Assembly: GCA_937910875.1 (NCBI GenBank)
Contig: CALENA010000048.1
Coordinates: 1-44,473, forward strand
DNA length: 44,473 nucleotides
Direction of reading: 5' to 3'
From: an uncultured Desulfobulbaceae bacterium
GTDB lineage: Bacteria; Desulfobacterota; Desulfobulbia; Desulfobulbales; Desulfocapsaceae
The notes beneath the pieces were generated by a model. It had not been told where the DNA came from. It ran no database searches and saw nothing but the letters and a program-made list of their open reading frames with translations. The position numbers were made by a program, and so were the translations under genes. Shown one piece after another: positions 15,385 to 24,272 of this stretch. Every line of letters begins with the position of its first letter. Positions within the stretch are counted from its first letter, which is position 1.

Positions 15385-17901
15385 ATGGCAGACAACCGTG
15401 GCCAACGCTCTCTGATCGAAGAAACTCTGCAGGGTATTGTTGAACGGGTCACCTTTCACAGTGAGGTGACCGGGTGGTCTGTCCTGCGAGTCAAGTGTTT
15501 TCGTGAGCATGAATCGGTCACGGTCACGGTCCACCAGATGCGGGTCTTTGCCGGCGCGACCATCAAGTTTTATGGAAGCTGGACCACCCACCCCAGGTTT
15601 GGGCGCCAGTTTAAAGCGGTTCGGGCCGAAGAACAGAAACCGGCCACCAGTGCCGGGCTGGAGAAGTATCTGGGCTCGGGCCTGATCACCGGGGTTGGAC
15701 CCAAGACCGCCCGCAAGATCGTCAGCCATTTTGGCGCTGGGACCCTGGAGGTCTTTGAGTCCCGGATTGATGATCTGCTTGAGGTACCCGGGATTGCCAA
15801 AAAAAAACTGGCCGGAATCAAGAGTGCCTGGCAGGAACATTGCGCCGTCCGCGAGGTGATGATTTTTCTCCAGGGGCATGGGATCTCAACCCTCTTTGCC
15901 GTTCGTATCTATAAGAAGTATGGCGACCAGGCCATTGCCCTGGTTCAGGAAAATCCCTATCGCCTGGCCCAGGACTTTTATGGGATCGGCTTTTTCTCCG
16001 CCGACAAGGTGGCCCTGGCCCTGGGGGTTCCAGTCGACTCCGGACTTCGAGGGATGGCAGCTATTGCCCATGTCCTGGCTGCCGCCCGTGAACAGGGCCA
16101 CTGCTTCCTGACCCGCGCCCAGATTCTTGCCCAGGTGAGTGAACTGCTGGACCTTGATCCGGGCGCGCGACTGGACGCCTATCTGCAGGAGATGGCGGCA
16201 GGGCAGGAGATCAAGGTCAGGCAGCTGTCCATCGATGGTGAGCCGCCTCTTCCCTGTTATTACAATCGCAGCCTCTACTATGATGAACAGCAGACGGCTG
16301 ACTTTCTGGCCGCTCTGTGTCTGCCGCGTCCTGTTGAACTGGCAAAACTGAGGTCCTGGCTGCAGCGATACTCTCAGCATCAGCAACTGCAGCTCAGCCC
16401 GGACCAGCAGGCCGCCGTTGAGGGTATTGTGGCCTGCGGCTGCTCGATTCTGACCGGTGGTCCCGGCTGTGGCAAGACCACGACCACCAGGACACTGGTG
16501 GCCCTTATTCAGTCCATGGGCGAGCGTATTTTCCTGGCGGCGCCCACCGGTCGTGCCGCCCAGCGCATGGGCGAGGTGATCGGGCTTGAAGCCAGGACCA
16601 TCCACCGCCTGCTTGAGTATCAGAACGGTCGCTTCAAGTATAACCGTGACCATCGTCTGGCCGTTGACTGTCTGATCGTTGATGAGTGCTCGATGCTCGA
16701 CATCAGTCTGGCCGTGTCTCTGCTTGCTGCTATCCCTGAGGGTGCACGTCTGGTCCTGATCGGAGATGCTGACCAGTTGCCTTCGGTGGGAGCGGGCAAC
16801 GTGCTGGCCGACCTGATTGCCTCTGAGCGTATTCCTGTTTTTACCCTGAAGACGGTCTTCCGTCAGGCCGGTGAATCACTGATCATCCGCCATGCCCATG
16901 CCATCAACCGTGGTGAGGTCCCTTTTATTGCCTCGCCTTTCAAGGAGCCGGGACTGTGGCAGCAGCAGGTGGACTGTCTCTTTATTGATTCCAGCGAAGC
17001 CACCCAGGCCCAGCTGCGGCTCATTGCCCAGGCCCGGGACTATCTGCGGCTTAGTCAGGAAGAGATTGAACAGGAGTATGGCCAGGGGCAGTTGTATGCA
17101 GAGCCTTCAGAATCGCCCGGAATGAGGCTTGGTGAGCCTCAACCTGAACATTCTCGTTCTGCCTCTTCTGACTATACCGGAGGGGTTGACCTGGGTCTGC
17201 TGCAGAGTGCGGAAAACCAGGCCGATGAACTGCGGGCGGTCCTGAAAAAGGTCCATCCCTGGTCGTCGCTCTACTATGGTTTGACGGCCCGTGAAGTGAT
17301 TCTGCGCCTGTACAATGAGTGGATTCCCAAGTACTTTGGCCAGGATTGCGAGATCCAGGTCCTGAGCCCCATGACCCGTGCCAGTCTCGGGACCGCGGCC
17401 CTGAACCGCGACCTGCAGCGGGTGGTCAACTGTAAGGGCCTGCAACAGGGGCAGCTGGTCCTTGGTGAGCGTGAATTCCGGGTGGGCGACCGGGTGATTC
17501 ACCGGCGCAACAACTATGATCTTGGGGTGTTTAACGGTGATATCGGCGTGATCAGGGCCGTGAATACCATTGACCTGAGCTGTCGGGTGTCTTTTTTTCC
17601 TGACCAGCGGGAGGTGGAGTATCAGCGGGACGAGATCAGTGAACTGGATCTGGCCTATGCCATCACCATCCATAAGTCTCAGGGGAGCGAGTTTGACTGC
17701 GTGATCATCCCGGTGGTCAGTCAGCATTTCAAGATGCTCTATCGCAATCTCCTCTATACCGGCCTGACCCGGGCCAGGAAACTGGCGGTCCTGGTGGGAA
17801 CTCGTCAGGCCCTGGGCATGGCGGTCAGAAATCAGGACACCTCCCGTCGCCAGACCGCATTGGCCACTCTGCTTCGGGAGCGGTGTCCGGAGTGTTTTTA
17901 A
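15385..17901 (+). CDS. recD2: RecD2-type ATP-dependent DNA helicase
   Basis: 838 residues. The N-terminal region (1-90) is the RecD2-specific OB-like domain, followed by helix-hairpin-helix motifs (SGLITGVGPKTARKIV and EVPGIAKKKLAGI). The SF1 helicase core has Walker A LTGGPGCGKTTTTRTL near residue 355, VDECSMLD as Walker B, a GDADQLPSVGAGNVL motif, and C-terminal YAITIHKSQGSEFD and NLLYTGLTRARK. This is the RecBC-independent form of RecD, a 5'-3' helicase in DNA repair. A stretch near residues 560-600 is less conserved. AAAGG lies about nine bases before the ATG. Confidence 0.95.
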   Translation: MADNRGQRSLIEETLQGIVERVTFHSEVTGWSVLRVKCFREHESVTVTVHQMRVFAGATIKFYGSWTTHPRFGRQFKAVRAEEQKPATSAGLEKYLGSGLITGVGPKTARKIVSHFGAGTLEVFESRIDDLLEVPGIAKKKLAGIKSAWQEHCAVREVMIFLQGHGISTLFAVRIYKKYGDQAIALVQENPYRLAQDFYGIGFFSADKVALALGVPVDSGLRGMAAIAHVLAAAREQGHCFLTRAQILAQVSELLDLDPGARLDAYLQEMAAGQEIKVRQLSIDGEPPLPCYYNRSLYYDEQQTADFLAALCLPRPVELAKLRSWLQRYSQHQQLQLSPDQQAAVEGIVACGCSILTGGPGCGKTTTTRTLVALIQSMGERIFLAAPTGRAAQRMGEVIGLEARTIHRLLEYQNGRFKYNRDHRLAVDCLIVDECSMLDISLAVSLLAAIPEGARLVLIGDADQLPSVGAGNVLADLIASERIPVFTLKTVFRQAGESLIIRHAHAINRGEVPFIASPFKEPGLWQQQVDCLFIDSSEATQAQLRLIAQARDYLRLSQEEIEQEYGQGQLYAEPSESPGMRLGEPQPEHSRSASSDYTGGVDLGLLQSAENQADELRAVLKKVHPWSSLYYGLTAREVILRLYNEWIPKYFGQDCEIQVLSPMTRASLGTAALNRDLQRVVNCKGLQQGQLVLGEREFRVGDRVIHRRNNYDLGVFNGDIGVIRAVNTIDLSCRVSFFPDQREVEYQRDEISELDLAYAITIHKSQGSEFDCVIIPVVSQHFKMLYRNLLYTGLTRARKLAVLVGTRQALGMAVRNQDTSRRQTALATLLRERCPECF

Positions 17902-17942
17902 AGAATCATAAATCCCCTTAAGGGAAAGAGAAGGAGAAGTTT

Positions 17943-18380
17943 ATGGAATATCGCAGCGGTCGTCTGGGACGGGTCATCATGGCCCGTTTTGACCATGATG
18001 ATGATCTGCTTGAGGGGCTGAATCAACTCTGTCTCAAGGAAAATCTCCGCCAGGCCTGGTTTCAGATCCTGGGGGGTGTGGGACGGGCCGGAGTTGTTAC
18101 CGGCCCCCGGGAACCGGTCATGCCCCCGGACCCGGTCTGGGCGGAAACCGCCGGGGCCCAGGAGGTCATCGGCAGTGGCAGTGTTTACTGGGACGGTGAA
18201 GAACCCCGTATTCATCTGCATGCCGCGTTCGGGCATCATGGAAAAACCATGACTGCCTGTGTTCGCCGTGATACCCGGGTCTATCTGGTCCTTGAGGTGA
18301 TCATTTTTGAAATTGACGGCATTGAGATCAGCCGACCCTGGTTTGAACAGGGTGGCTTTAATCGTCTTACATTTGGTTGA
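17943..18380 (+). CDS. PPC/DUF296-domain protein
   Basis: 145 residues after a strong AAGGAGAAG ribosome site. The whole protein is one PPC (DUF296) domain: MEYRSGRLGRVIMARFDHDDDLLEGL at the start, ILGGVGRAGVVTGP in the middle, and HLHAAFGHHGKTMTACV, whose histidines match the metal-binding cluster of bacterial members. The plant AT-hook relatives bind DNA, while bacterial single-domain forms are trimers of unknown function. It lies 41 bases after recD2 and 3 bases before the darP homologue, so the three are probably one transcription unit. Confidence 0.85.
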   Translation: MEYRSGRLGRVIMARFDHDDDLLEGLNQLCLKENLRQAWFQILGGVGRAGVVTGPREPVMPPDPVWAETAGAQEVIGSGSVYWDGEEPRIHLHAAFGHHGKTMTACVRRDTRVYLVLEVIIFEIDGIEISRPWFEQGGFNRLTFG

Positions 18381-18383
18381 ATT

Positions 18384-18935
18384 ATGGAAAATATCAGCAG
18401 GTCTGAGCAGAAGCGGCGTTATCGTCAGGTGGAGGAACTCGCTCGGGAACTCAGTGAACTCTCTGACAGAGATATTAAAAAGTTACCAGAGGGCGTCGAC
18501 CTGATCCTGGAAGAGGTGCGGACCATCCGTGGCCTGAGGACCGGGGCGAAGAAAAGGCAGATCAAACACCTGTCAAAACAGCTTCATCTGGTGGAGTTGT
18601 CAGGGATTTATGAATTTCTCAGGACGAGAAAGGGCTCGCAGCTTCAGGAACAGAAAAAGTTTCATCTGGCCGAACGGTTGCGGGATGATCTGATTAATGA
18701 GGCCATGGATGACCATGATAAGTGTCGGGCTGGAGAACTGGTATGGGAGCCCAGCTGGAAAAGTGCGGCCATTGATCAGGCGATTTCAGCCCACCCGGGC
18801 CTGAGCGAAATAGAGCTGCGCAAATTGATCCATCAGTATGTGCGCACCCGGAACATGGTCTATTACCGGGAGCTGTTTCGGTTGATCAAGACGTCCCTGG
18901 AACAGGAGGAGCGGCAGCAGAAGATGGGGAGTTGA
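18384..18935 (+). CDS. darP: DarP/YjgA-family (DUF615) ribosome-associated protein
   Basis: 183 residues, all within the DUF615 family: SRSEQKRRYRQVEELARELSEL, DIKKLPEG, then the basic GAKKRQIKHLSKQL, and a second helical half with WEPSWKSAAIDQAI. E. coli YjgA (DarP) binds late 50S intermediates at the peptidyl-transferase centre. The protein is highly charged, helical and soluble. The family is best known in gamma- and betaproteobacteria, so its presence here is notable but not unprecedented. It is convergent with folE2, ending at 18935, one base before the folE2 stop codon. Confidence 0.8.
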   Translation: MENISRSEQKRRYRQVEELARELSELSDRDIKKLPEGVDLILEEVRTIRGLRTGAKKRQIKHLSKQLHLVELSGIYEFLRTRKGSQLQEQKKFHLAERLRDDLINEAMDDHDKCRAGELVWEPSWKSAAIDQAISAHPGLSEIELRKLIHQYVRTRNMVYYRELFRLIKTSLEQEERQQKMGS

Positions 18936-19682
18936 TCAGCGAATCTCGTTGCTGTCAACGTAGGCATAGGCACTGTGTTTGTGGATGGACTCGAAGCTTT
19001 CAACCCCGGCCGAGAACCAGGTGATGCCCGGGTGTTCAAGGGCGGCAAGCGCCACCTTGCGGACCACATCCTCCACAAACATCGGATTGTTATAGGCCTG
19101 TTCGGTGACATACTTCTCGTCTGGTCGCTTCAGCAGGGCATAGACCGGGCATGAGGCCGACTTTTCAATCAGTTCGATCAGATCTTCAACCCAGATAAAC
19201 TTCTTGAACTTGACATCCAGGGTCACTTCGGCCCGCTGATTATGGGCCCCGGCGCTGCTGATTTCCTTGGAGCAGGGGCAGAGGGTGGTGACCGGGACCT
19301 GGACTCGGAGGATGAAATCTTCATCCTCACCCACTCCGCCGATAAAGGCGCAACTGTACTCCATCAGGCTCCGGGTGTGGCTGACCGGGGCTTTTTTCTC
19401 GATGAAATAGGGGAAGCTCATCTCCACCCGGGCACTTTTGGCCTTGAGGGTCGTCTTGATTTCGTTCAGGAGCTGGGAGAAGATGGTGACGCTCATCTCA
19501 TCCATATAACGGTTCAGGGCCGCGGTAAAGACGCCGACGCAACTCTCCCGATATTCTTTCGGCATGGCCGCCTGGAGGCTGACTGTGGCCACGCTGTCCT
19601 GGAGACCGCCTTTTTTTTCCCGAATCCGGACCGGCAGTTTGATATCCTTGATACCGACTGTCTGGATATTGATGGTGTTCAC
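18936..19682 (-). CDS. folE2: GTP cyclohydrolase FolE2 (type IB)
   Basis: 248 residues. VTTLCPCSKEIS holds the catalytic Cys135 with Cys137 and Glu140, followed by GAHNQRAEVTL (His147), and SAYAYV at the end, as in type IB GTP cyclohydrolases. It makes dihydroneopterin triphosphate for folate or for queuosine-type 7-deazaguanines, and can use metals other than zinc. It overlaps the end of metF by four bases, so the two are translationally coupled on the minus strand. No FolE type IA is in the window. The 3' end meets darP with no spacer. Confidence 0.93.
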   Translation of the reverse strand: MNTINIQTVGIKDIKLPVRIREKKGGLQDSVATVSLQAAMPKEYRESCVGVFTAALNRYMDEMSVTIFSQLLNEIKTTLKAKSARVEMSFPYFIEKKAPVSHTRSLMEYSCAFIGGVGEDEDFILRVQVPVTTLCPCSKEISSAGAHNQRAEVTLDVKFKKFIWVEDLIELIEKSASCPVYALLKRPDEKYVTEQAYNNPMFVEDVVRKVALAALEHPGITWFSAGVESFESIHKHSAYAYVDSNEIR

Positions 19683-20572
19683 GAGGTCCGCAGGCGGTTG
19701 GAATCACGTACGCCCAGATTGGTGTAGATCTCCTGGGTCGCTGTGGATGAGTTGAGGGTAAAGAACTGGATGCCGCGGACCCCGTTGTCAAGCAGGTCGC
19801 GGATCTGTTCCGTGGCCCAGTGAATGCCCACCCGTTTGACATAGTCATCGTCCTCGGCCCGTTCAACCGCGCGCAGGAGACGGGCCGGAATCCGGGCGCC
19901 ACCGGCCAGTTCCGCCGTACGGATCAGTCCGGTTTTCGAGGTCACCGGCATGATACCGGCAATATTCGGGACATGGATGCCGGCCAGTTCGCAGCGTTCG
20001 CAGTAGTCATAAAAATCCCGATTCTCAAAGAAGAGCTGGCTGACGATATAATCGGCTCCGTTGTCCACCTTGGCCTTGAGGTAATCAATTTCCTTCAGTC
20101 GGTTTGGGGTCCCGGGATGTCCTTCGGGAAATCCGGCAACGCCCACACACATGGCTGGAAAATGTTTTTTGATATAGGCAACCAGGTCGGCTGCATGGTC
20201 AAAGCCATCGATTGGTTCCACAAAGTCGTTGGCGCCCTGGGGCGGATCACCACGCAGGGCCAGGATGTTGTTGATCCCAGCCTCACTGTACTTGTCGAGG
20301 ATGGTATGGATTTCAGAGCGACTGGAGCCGACGCAGGTCAGATGCGAGACAACGGTGATATTGGTCTTTTCCTTGATCCTGACCACCAGGTCATGAGTCC
20401 GGTCCCGAGTGGTGCCGCCGGCCCCGTAGGTGACACTGACATAGGATGGGCCAAGAGGCATCAGGTTGGAGATGGTCTCCAGCAGGCGATCAGCAGCCGC
20501 ATCTTCCTTGGGAGGAAAAAATTCAAAACTGAAGGTGGTTTTATGACTTTTAAGCAGGTCTCTGACAAGCAT
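19679..20572 (-). CDS. metF: Methylenetetrahydrofolate reductase
   Basis: 297 residues from the ATG at 20572, which follows an AGGAG site; a longer frame from 20626 adds 18 residues and is less likely. FSFEFFPPKEDAA opens the TIM barrel, VSVTYGAGGTTRD and NILALRGDPP bind FAD and folate, and the N-terminal domain is the whole protein, as in bacterial MetF. It reduces methylenetetrahydrofolate to methyltetrahydrofolate for methionine synthesis or for a one-carbon/Wood-Ljungdahl route. A consensus -35 box lies just upstream. It is first gene of the metF-folE2 pair. Confidence 0.95.
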   Translation of the reverse strand: MLVRDLLKSHKTTFSFEFFPPKEDAAADRLLETISNLMPLGPSYVSVTYGAGGTTRDRTHDLVVRIKEKTNITVVSHLTCVGSSRSEIHTILDKYSEAGINNILALRGDPPQGANDFVEPIDGFDHAADLVAYIKKHFPAMCVGVAGFPEGHPGTPNRLKEIDYLKAKVDNGADYIVSQLFFENRDFYDYCERCELAGIHVPNIAGIMPVTSKTGLIRTAELAGGARIPARLLRAVERAEDDDYVKRVGIHWATEQIRDLLDNGVRGIQFFTLNSSTATQEIYTNLGVRDSNRLRTS

Positions 20573-20606
20573 GGCTGCTCCTGAAGATGGAGGTTTGTTG
20601 GCTTTG

Positions 20607-20637
20607 TTTATGGTGCATCTGTTCACCTGACTGTCAA
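20607..20637 (-). promoter_or_regulatory. Candidate promoter of metF-folE2
   Basis: Minus-strand -35 TTGACA (20632-20637) is perfect. The -10 is less certain, best read as CATAAA or CCATAA around 20607-20614 (spacer 18-19). It lies about 40 bases before the metF start and within the last codons of the doubtful 71-residue frame. Confidence 0.5.
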
Positions 20638-20838
20638 GAGATCGCCTGTGGTGATAGGGGTCGCTGGTGGGGCAGATGGCATTGTGGGCAGTACGGACAC
20701 GATGTCCTGGAAAAACTCTAATTCATACTCCTTTTTACCGGCATCGACAACTCTCTTTTTGACCCGCTTGCTGAGCCCAGGAGTTCCAATTTTCGCTTTT
20801 GCTGATCTCGAGGATGGACTATGGTGACACATTTTCAT
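20623..20838 (-). CDS. Doubtful 71-aa open frame upstream of metF
   Basis: An ATG-to-TGA frame of basic character in its first half (SKRVKKRVVDAGKKEYELEFF) and proline-rich in its second. There is no recognisable domain and no clear ribosome site. The metF -35 box lies inside its end. In another frame of the same strand the 3' part reads CPYCPQCHLPHQ, which looks like a zinc-ribbon fragment without a start. The segment may be a decayed gene rather than an active one. Confidence 0.25.
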   Translation of the reverse strand: MKMCHHSPSSRSAKAKIGTPGLSKRVKKRVVDAGKKEYELEFFQDIVSVLPTMPSAPPATPITTGDLLTVR

Positions 20839-20877
20839 ATAGATTGTAAAATATTTATCTGATCAGGGGTGAGGGAA

Positions 20878-20984
20878 GGCAGGGGCTGGAAGGTCTCTGG
20901 CCGGCTACGCTTCGCCCGAAACATGAACGGCGTTCCGCCGCCCATGTTTCAGATACGCCGGTCAGAGACCTTCCAGCCCCTGCC
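20878..20984. repeat. 107-bp palindromic repeat, family B, copy 1
   Basis: The outer arms are a perfect 22-bp inverted repeat (20878-20899 with 20963-20984), extended by a GT pair and CCGGC/GCCGG. Then come asymmetric internal loops, an inner GAAACATG/CATGTTTC stem, and a CGGCG/CGCCG tip. The second copy is at 25962-26068, also 107 bp. This copy sits between the metF unit and the divergent 55-residue zinc protein. No T-run follows, so it is not an ordinary terminator. Confidence 0.9.
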
Positions 20985-21084
20985 GGGCCAGTCTCGTTAT
21001 CATGAAACCTATTTTTTAAGATCTCGAAGAATAATTATCTAAAGAGTTCCCTTCTTCAGGGAGCCTCAACAGGGAGAAGAAAAC

Positions 21085-21252
21085 ATGTATCTGTTTGAAA
21101 CGCAGGAGGGGGACCGGTGGGTTTGTATCAGCTGTGCCCGGGATGAGTCAGAAAATATAAAGAAGGATGGCTGGGAACTGGTCATGGAAAAAGACGAGCC
21201 CATGCTCCGCTGTTCCCTGTGCAAGGGTCCTGATTACGAGATGGAAGATTAA
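21085..21252 (+). CDS. Small zinc-ribbon protein (55 aa)
   Basis: A 56-codon frame with ATG eight to ten bases after AGGGAGAAG. It contains two cysteine pairs, CISC at residues 14-17 and CSLC at 43-46, in an otherwise acidic protein rich in Glu and Asp. This is the pattern of a single zinc ribbon made of two knuckles. It is too short to hold another domain and was found by reading the frame directly. It is a single-gene unit, convergent to the M23 peptidase and ended by the 20-bp hairpin at 21266-21309. Function unknown; small ribbons of this sort often bind RNA, DNA or RNA polymerase. Confidence 0.75.
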   Translation: MYLFETQEGDRWVCISCARDESENIKKDGWELVMEKDEPMLRCSLCKGPDYEMED

Positions 21253-21265
21253 GAGGCGACAGGTA

Positions 21266-21309
21266 ATGTATCATGCCCCAGGTCTGAGAAGACCTGGGGC
21301 ATGATACAT
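21266..21309. terminator. 20-bp perfect hairpin between convergent genes
   Basis: Positions 21266-21285 and 21290-21309 are exact reverse complements around a GAGA loop, with a GC-rich centre (CCCCAGGTCT). It lies 13 bases after the zinc-ribbon stop and 8 bases before the M23 peptidase stop, so it would serve both strands. No T-run follows on either side. It may stabilise 3' ends or stop transcription by another route. Confidence 0.6.
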
Positions 21310-21316
21310 AAAGTGG

Positions 21317-22699
21317 TCAGAATTTGGAATCCACCAGTGGTTCTTCAATGGTCAGATCGATCCAGCGTTGATCCCACCATTCCAGCGGAGTCACAAAGAT
21401 CCCGTTGATCAGGATGGAGAAATGGAGATGATCGCCGCCGGCCATACCCGTGGTCCCGGTGTTGCCGATGATGTATCCCTGGTCAACTTTGTCACCGACA
21501 GCAACCTTGATCTGGCTCATGTGTGAATAGAGGCTGAACAGGCCCTGGCCATGGTCTAGCATGACCATCTTGCCGTAGATTCCCAGATAATCAGTAAAGA
21601 TCACCCGACCGGCTCCAGCGGCCTTGATATTGGCATTCTGGGTTGACGCGAGATCCATGCCCAGATGGGTCTGCTGATCGATGGGCTGATTGTTGTAAAG
21701 ATATGTCCTGCGGTCAGCGAACTTGGCGCGGGTCGCCCCGGCCATGCGCAGAAAGCGGCCACTCCACATGCGTTCGGCGGTCGGCTGGGCGCAGAGATCA
21801 TGGATGGTCTGGTTGTTGGCCTGGCGAATCTCGCGGTTGGCATAGAGGTATTTGGCAACCGGGTCGCCCGTCATTTCGGGATAATGCTGCTCAAACTCGG
21901 GAATTTTCTGGTTCAGGAAGTTGTCTCCCACCGAGATCTGGTCGTGCTTTTCCGGGATGGCCTGATAGGTGATTTGGACGGGTTTGTTGATGATGTTCCC
22001 AGCCTGATCGCGGGCCACAAGCATGCTTTCATTAATTGCCGGGGCATCGTAGGGGAGGCCAATGAGGGCGTTCTGGGTGCCCTTGCGGCCATTGCTGACC
22101 GGGAAGCCGGGATGGAAATTGCCATCGATGACCACACCGTGGCTGACGGCATCTTCTGAAACACGATAGATCACAAGTCCTGCACTGCCTGGTTTGAGGG
22201 TGCGACTGGTGTGGACCAGTTCGATCTGTGGCGGAGTGGAATCAATGATGATTGTCCGGCTCAGTTGTGTGGTGTTGCCTTTGAGCAGATGCCTGAAGGA
22301 AAAATCTCTGGCCTGAATGGTGATGACGGCCTCGCCGTCGGTCAGGTCCAACTGACCAGGGATCAGAACCACGGTTCGCTGATGGTGGTCGGGACCAGCC
22401 TTGCCGGTATAGCCCTCCCGGGTATAGTTCTGACTGTACAGTTCTTTTACCTTTTGTCCCTGGCTGACGGTCGCCATGATCTCTTGCAGGCCCAGACCCT
22501 GGTCTGTGACGGTGATGGAGAGGATGGCCTCGTGCCCGATGTACTCAGGGGTTGCCTCCAGGGAGATGATCGGGCTTGCCTGCTCGAAAAGAATCCGGGC
22601 CGCATAGACACCGACCCCAATCAGGAGCAGGGCGAAGATGGTCAGAATAGGGCCTAGAAGCGGCCTCTTGCGTTTGGTCGTGTAAATCCGGGATGCCAT
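21317..22699 (-). CDS. Membrane-anchored M23 family metallopeptidase
   Basis: 460 residues. A basic N-terminus is followed by one transmembrane helix (about 15-35), a long exported region of beta-rich sequence (40-270) and an M23/LytM domain (about 340-440). Zinc ligands are in THLGMDLA and HLHF, and YGKMVMLDHGQGLFSLYSHMS is typical of the family. It probably cuts, or activates the cutting of, peptidoglycan peptide bridges in the periplasm. The Q-rich insert before the domain is not recognised. It is second in a minus-strand pair, 40 bases after the RNase G gene, with AGGA before its ATG. Confidence 0.9.
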   Translation of the reverse strand: MASRIYTTKRKRPLLGPILTIFALLLIGVGVYAARILFEQASPIISLEATPEYIGHEAILSITVTDQGLGLQEIMATVSQGQKVKELYSQNYTREGYTGKAGPDHHQRTVVLIPGQLDLTDGEAVITIQARDFSFRHLLKGNTTQLSRTIIIDSTPPQIELVHTSRTLKPGSAGLVIYRVSEDAVSHGVVIDGNFHPGFPVSNGRKGTQNALIGLPYDAPAINESMLVARDQAGNIINKPVQITYQAIPEKHDQISVGDNFLNQKIPEFEQHYPEMTGDPVAKYLYANREIRQANNQTIHDLCAQPTAERMWSGRFLRMAGATRAKFADRRTYLYNNQPIDQQTHLGMDLASTQNANIKAAGAGRVIFTDYLGIYGKMVMLDHGQGLFSLYSHMSQIKVAVGDKVDQGYIIGNTGTTGMAGGDHLHFSILINGIFVTPLEWWDQRWIDLTIEEPLVDSKF

Positions 22700-22739
22700 G
22701 GAATATCAGGGTCCTCTGTGTGGTTGATGGTGTGGCGGG

Positions 22740-24272
22740 TTACCCCTGCCAGCTGATTTCGTATTTTTCGACGTGGAGATTTTTGGTCGGGACAATGGTC
22801 AGTCGCTTGCCGGTGGTCAGTTCCAGTTGGATGGTGACCGGTTCTTCTTCCTTGAGAAGCATATCCGCCACCCGGGGGTGGACATTGAGGGTAATATTTT
22901 TGCCGCCATGGCGATTGGCGTCACGGGATATCTTGCGGAAGATCTCATAACAGATGGTCCGGCGGGACTTGAGCATTCCCTCTCCGGCACAGTAATGGCA
23001 GGGCTCACACATCATCTGGGCGAGATTTTCACAGCTCCGTTTGCGGGTCATCTGCACCAGTCCAAATTCCGAGAGCTTGAGGATGTTGATCCGACTCTTG
23101 TCTTTCTTGACTGCCTCCAGGAAAGAGGTGAAGAGTTCTTCCCGGTGGGCCGGATCTTCCATATCGATAAAGTCAATGATGATAATCCCGCCAATATTGC
23201 GGAGTCGCAGCTGGTAGGCGATTTCCTTGACCGCCTCCATATTGGTCTTGAAGATGGTCGCCTCAAGGTCGTTCTTGCCCACATAGCGACCGGTATTGAC
23301 ATCAATGACCGAGAGCGCCTCGGTAGTCTCGATGATGATGTAGCCGCCTGAGCGGAGCCAGACCTTTTTTTCGATGGCCCGGCTGAGTTCGACCTCGATG
23401 CCGTGCGCCTCGAACAGGGGGACGGCCCCCTGATAAAAACTGAGCCGGTCCTGCAGCTTGGGGGCAAAGGTCTGGACAAAACGGTTCAGGCGGTCAAAGG
23501 TCTCCCGGTCATCAATGATCAGGTTGCCGACCTCGGGGCTGAGCAGGTCGCGGACCGTGCGCAGGGTGATGTCCAGGTCCTCATACACCAGCGAGGGCAC
23601 CGATGAGCGACCAGTGATATCCTTGATTTCATCCCAGAGCAGGAGGAGAAACTCCATGTCGGCCTCAAGCTCTTCTGAGCTTGCATGTTCGGCCACGGTC
23701 CGGACAATGAAGCCGGTCCCTCTGGGGCGTAAACGCTCGATCTTCTCACGCAGTGTCTGGCGGATGCCCTCGTCATCAATCTTGCGAGATATGCCGATGT
23801 GATCGGTGAGCGGCATGAAGACCAGGTTGCGACAGGGCAGGGTGACGTGGCAGGTCAAGCGGGCGCCTTTGGTACCGATGGGATCTTTGCCCACCTGGAC
23901 CAGGATCTCCTGTCCTTCACTGAGCAACTCTTCGATGTTCATGCCCGTGACACGGCGCATGTCGTTATCGGTGGCTGCTGAGGCAAAGTCGTATTTGCCG
24001 CAGGGCTGATCGCCGCCCATCATCCGTTTTTCCAATTCACTCATGGTGATGTGGACGTCATCCACATACAGGAAACCGGTGCGATCCAGTCCGATATCGA
24101 CAAAGGCCGCCTGCATTCCAGGAAGGACACGGACGACCTTGCCCTTGTAGATATTTCCCATGAGCCCTTTTTCAGCGGGGCGCTGCATGTGGAATTCAAC
24201 CAGCTGGTCATTTTCCACCAGGGCGGTCCTGACTTCATAGCTGGTTGAGTTGATCAGTATCTGTGAGCTCAT
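22740..24272 (-). CDS. rng: Ribonuclease G (RNase E/G family)
   Basis: 510 residues, typical of RNase G rather than the longer RNase E. The S1 domain (about 35-125) has GNIYKGKVVRVLPGMQAAFVDIG; the RNase H-like part carries EELEADMEFLLLLWDEI. The catalytic domain has VDVNTGRYVGK-type sequence (SVIDVNTGRY) with its Mg2+-binding aspartates, and IIIIDFIDM. The zinc-link is CEPCHYC. It processes 16S rRNA 5' ends and decays mRNA. It has no long C-terminal scaffold, so no RNase E-type degradosome arm is expected. It leads the minus-strand pair with the M23 peptidase. Confidence 0.95.
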   Translation of the reverse strand: MSSQILINSTSYEVRTALVENDQLVEFHMQRPAEKGLMGNIYKGKVVRVLPGMQAAFVDIGLDRTGFLYVDDVHITMSELEKRMMGGDQPCGKYDFASAATDNDMRRVTGMNIEELLSEGQEILVQVGKDPIGTKGARLTCHVTLPCRNLVFMPLTDHIGISRKIDDEGIRQTLREKIERLRPRGTGFIVRTVAEHASSEELEADMEFLLLLWDEIKDITGRSSVPSLVYEDLDITLRTVRDLLSPEVGNLIIDDRETFDRLNRFVQTFAPKLQDRLSFYQGAVPLFEAHGIEVELSRAIEKKVWLRSGGYIIIETTEALSVIDVNTGRYVGKNDLEATIFKTNMEAVKEIAYQLRLRNIGGIIIIDFIDMEDPAHREELFTSFLEAVKKDKSRINILKLSEFGLVQMTRKRSCENLAQMMCEPCHYCAGEGMLKSRRTICYEIFRKISRDANRHGGKNITLNVHPRVADMLLKEEEPVTIQLELTTGKRLTIVPTKNLHVEKYEISWQG

